Both the position numbers and the translations under genes were made by a program. Positions 62,459 to 64,000 of a stretch of 64,000 nt of DNA are shown here, piece after piece. Source of the DNA: Spirodela intermedia (taxonomy: Eukaryota; Streptophyta; Magnoliopsida; Alismatales; Araceae); the NCBI GenBank assembly GCA_902729315.2, contig LR746272.1:12538327-12602326 (forward strand), in the 5' to 3' direction. Under the pieces are notes generated by a model, which worked only from the letters and a program-made list of their open reading frames with translations, was not told where the DNA came from and made no database searches. Position 1 is the first letter of the stretch; each line of letters starts with the position of its first letter.

Positions 62459-63284
62459 ACCCTCGCCATCTCCCCGCCGCCGCCTTCTCGCCGGAGCTCC
62501 CTGCGGCCGCCGGAATAAAGCCCGCCGGCGGAGAGAAGATGAAGCCGGTCGACGGCGCCGGCCGTCTCCCTCATGGCCTCTGGTTTCTGAGGAACTCTCT
62601 TCCCCCTCCCTCTCTCTCTCCCTCCCTCCCTCCATCCCTCCGTCCTTTGAATGCTGGTTATTAGCCCAGTTCGGTTCAATTGGACTGCAATCGAGAAATT
62701 CGTTTGCTCCCCGGAACCTTCTCGAACGTCCGCCGGCTCCTTCCCGCTCTCCGGGGCCTCGCCTCATCTCAGCCGCCTATCGTCCCCACACCATAGGGAG
62801 GACAAGGAATCGGACGGTCCTCATTCAATTTTGACCCACATTTTGACCCATTGGGCCGCAGCTGTCTGCTTTATATATTACATAGAAATCCACTGTTTTA
62901 TGTAACACTTATCCAGCCCCCGTTAAATAATGATAATAACATATATACTTTATATCATCCGGCTTTCTCAGTCTAATTAATAATGTGACATCCGAGTCAA
63001 ATATTTCCCCGAACACATCTTTTATTTATATATCTTTTTTTATTTTGGCCAATCCGAGTGGGGGTTTTGTCGGCGCACCAAGAACAGTTCGTGCGGGGAA
63101 CTTCTCTCTTATTTTTTTTCCATAAAATAAAATCCTCTGCTGAATGAGATCGTCATCCTCGTTTACCGTTCGTGGATCCGCTCCAATGGCGGAGCTGGGG
63201 GGTGATTCGTTAAAATGACTGATTTGTCTACCTGCTCGCCGTCCGGAGGGGGTGCTCTTAGGAGGCTGCTGTCGCCATCGAAGC
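62459..63284. other. Intergenic, glycosyltransferase 3' end to HIBCH-like promoter
   Basis: About 830 bases with no gene recognised. A CTCCCTCC-type tract at 62610-62640 lies in the probable glycosyltransferase 3' UTR. No clear TATA element was seen before the next gene. Confidence 0.5.
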
Positions 63285-63552
63285 ATGCGTCTCCTGTCTC
63301 GGTTCCCCCACCTCCGGCCTCCTCTCCCGCCTCGTCTCTGTGATTTCACTGCATCAGGGTCCAGATCCTCCGCCGGGAGGAACCCTAGCGTCCTCGGCTC
63401 CTTCCTCCGTGCGAGTCTTGGATCGGGTTACCGTCGGTCGTTCGCGGTCATGGCGGGCTCCGCGGAAGAGTTCGTCAGAGGGAATGTCTCCCCCAACGGC
63501 GTCGCCGTCATCACGCTCGACCGGCCCAGGGCTCTCAATGCCATGAATTTGG
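63285..63552 (+). CDS. 3-hydroxyisobutyryl-CoA hydrolase-like protein, first exon
   Basis: A crotonase-superfamily enzyme related to HIBCH (valine catabolism) and to plant HIBCH-like proteins 1-5. Only exon 1 is in the window: ATG at 63285 to a donor after MNLG-like codons (TTGG then GTCTTT). The exon ends [20 protein letters not shown], the family's N-terminal beta strand. Residues 1-55 are rich in Arg and Ser with a single acidic residue, as in a mitochondrial presequence. A second in-frame ATG at 63450 ([12 protein letters not shown]) would remove it and could give a cytosolic or peroxisomal form. The remaining exons, including the catalytic GGD region, lie beyond the end; 63553-64000 appears to be intron. 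The frame upstream of 63285 opens with GTG, not ATG, so it was not used. Confidence 0.85.
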
Positions 63553-64000
63553 GTCTTTCTCCGCTTTCACTCTTGTTATTTTTCCTTCCTGATGTCATCG
63601 TTCTTTTCGGCTCGAGGGCATCCCGAGTTACAATGAAGGCGTTGCTGCGCCCTTGCCAAGTTTGAGTGGGAGGTGGATCCCAAGGAGTCGTGTTAGCTAT
63701 CTGGTGTGTCATACTAGCAGTGGAGAACTTAAATTTCCCAAGTTTCAGTGGCATGTCCCAATCAGTGGAACTATGGATCAATTCCAGTGTGTGTTCAAGG
63801 TAATGTGTGATGGATGGGGTTGGTAAGAGCACTGTCAGTCCATTGGAAAAATGGAAACAAGAGGGGATTTGAAGAGAAATTTAAGAAGCCATCCAACACA
63901 GTAGAGAAAGCAATGCTTCCTGCAGACTTTTGGTGTCTGGAGACTAGATGGGCGACTGACACCCGTACAGAAGAGTGGGAGAGTTGCAAACTTGTATAAC

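Overview
This is nuclear DNA of a flowering plant, most likely a monocot. Nearly every gene has introns. Exons fall into GC-rich genes (LRX, MOT1, DLK2, SULTR) and AT-rich genes (TAF4, and MLN51 after exon 1). The protein families are plant-specific, plant retrotransposons fill the gaps, and (GA)n/(CT)n microsatellites sit in many introns and leaders. Species was not determined. Exon coordinates were set by reading GT-AG (or GC-AG) borders by eye and checking that reading phase and family alignment stay continuous.

Region 1 (1-8.6 kb) is gene-poor. It holds an orphan first exon that looks like a PHAX-type RNA-export protein (-), a degraded last-exon fragment of a CHY/RING ubiquitin ligase (-), and a dead 4.47-kb Ty3/gypsy retrotransposon. 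That element has a recognisable 5-bp target duplication (CCTAT), a full 3' LTR and a truncated 5' LTR.

Region 2 (9-26.1 kb) is a gene cluster: a 13-exon group-3 sulfate transporter (-, 650 aa), a 14-exon TFIID subunit TAF4 (-, 983 aa) with two apparent GC-AG introns, and, divergently, an intronless leucine-rich-repeat extensin (+, 714 aa).

Region 3 (27.8-37.8 kb) starts with a diverged copy of the promoter/leader of the SERINC gene found 12 kb downstream. It continues as an AT-rich retrotransposon mosaic (gypsy RNase H, then a copia integrase/RT block, then gypsy integrase, all full of stops) and long GA tracts.

Region 4 (37.9-51 kb) holds an intronless MOT1 molybdate transporter (-, 449 aa) divergent from a 12-exon SERINC/TDE1-family membrane protein (+, 411 aa), then a 9-exon MLN51/CASC3 exon-junction-complex protein (+, 693 aa).

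Region 5 (52.7-64 kb) holds a small HMA-domain protein of the NaKR/HIPP type (+, 131 aa), a two-exon DLK2-type alpha/beta hydrolase of the D14/KAI2 family (+, 266 aa, full Ser-Asp-His triad), a 4-exon membrane-anchored GT4-like glycosyltransferase (+, 693 aa), and the first exon of a 3-hydroxyisobutyryl-CoA hydrolase-like gene running off the window end.

The genes are unrelated housekeeping, transport and signalling loci, not an operon or gene cluster. I found no CRISPR array, convincing tRNA/rRNA gene or obvious novel multi-gene system. The most unusual items are the GC-AG introns in TAF4, the promoter-only duplication of SERINC, the CpG-asymmetric LTR pair, and the gypsy/copia junction with a repeated integrase segment.
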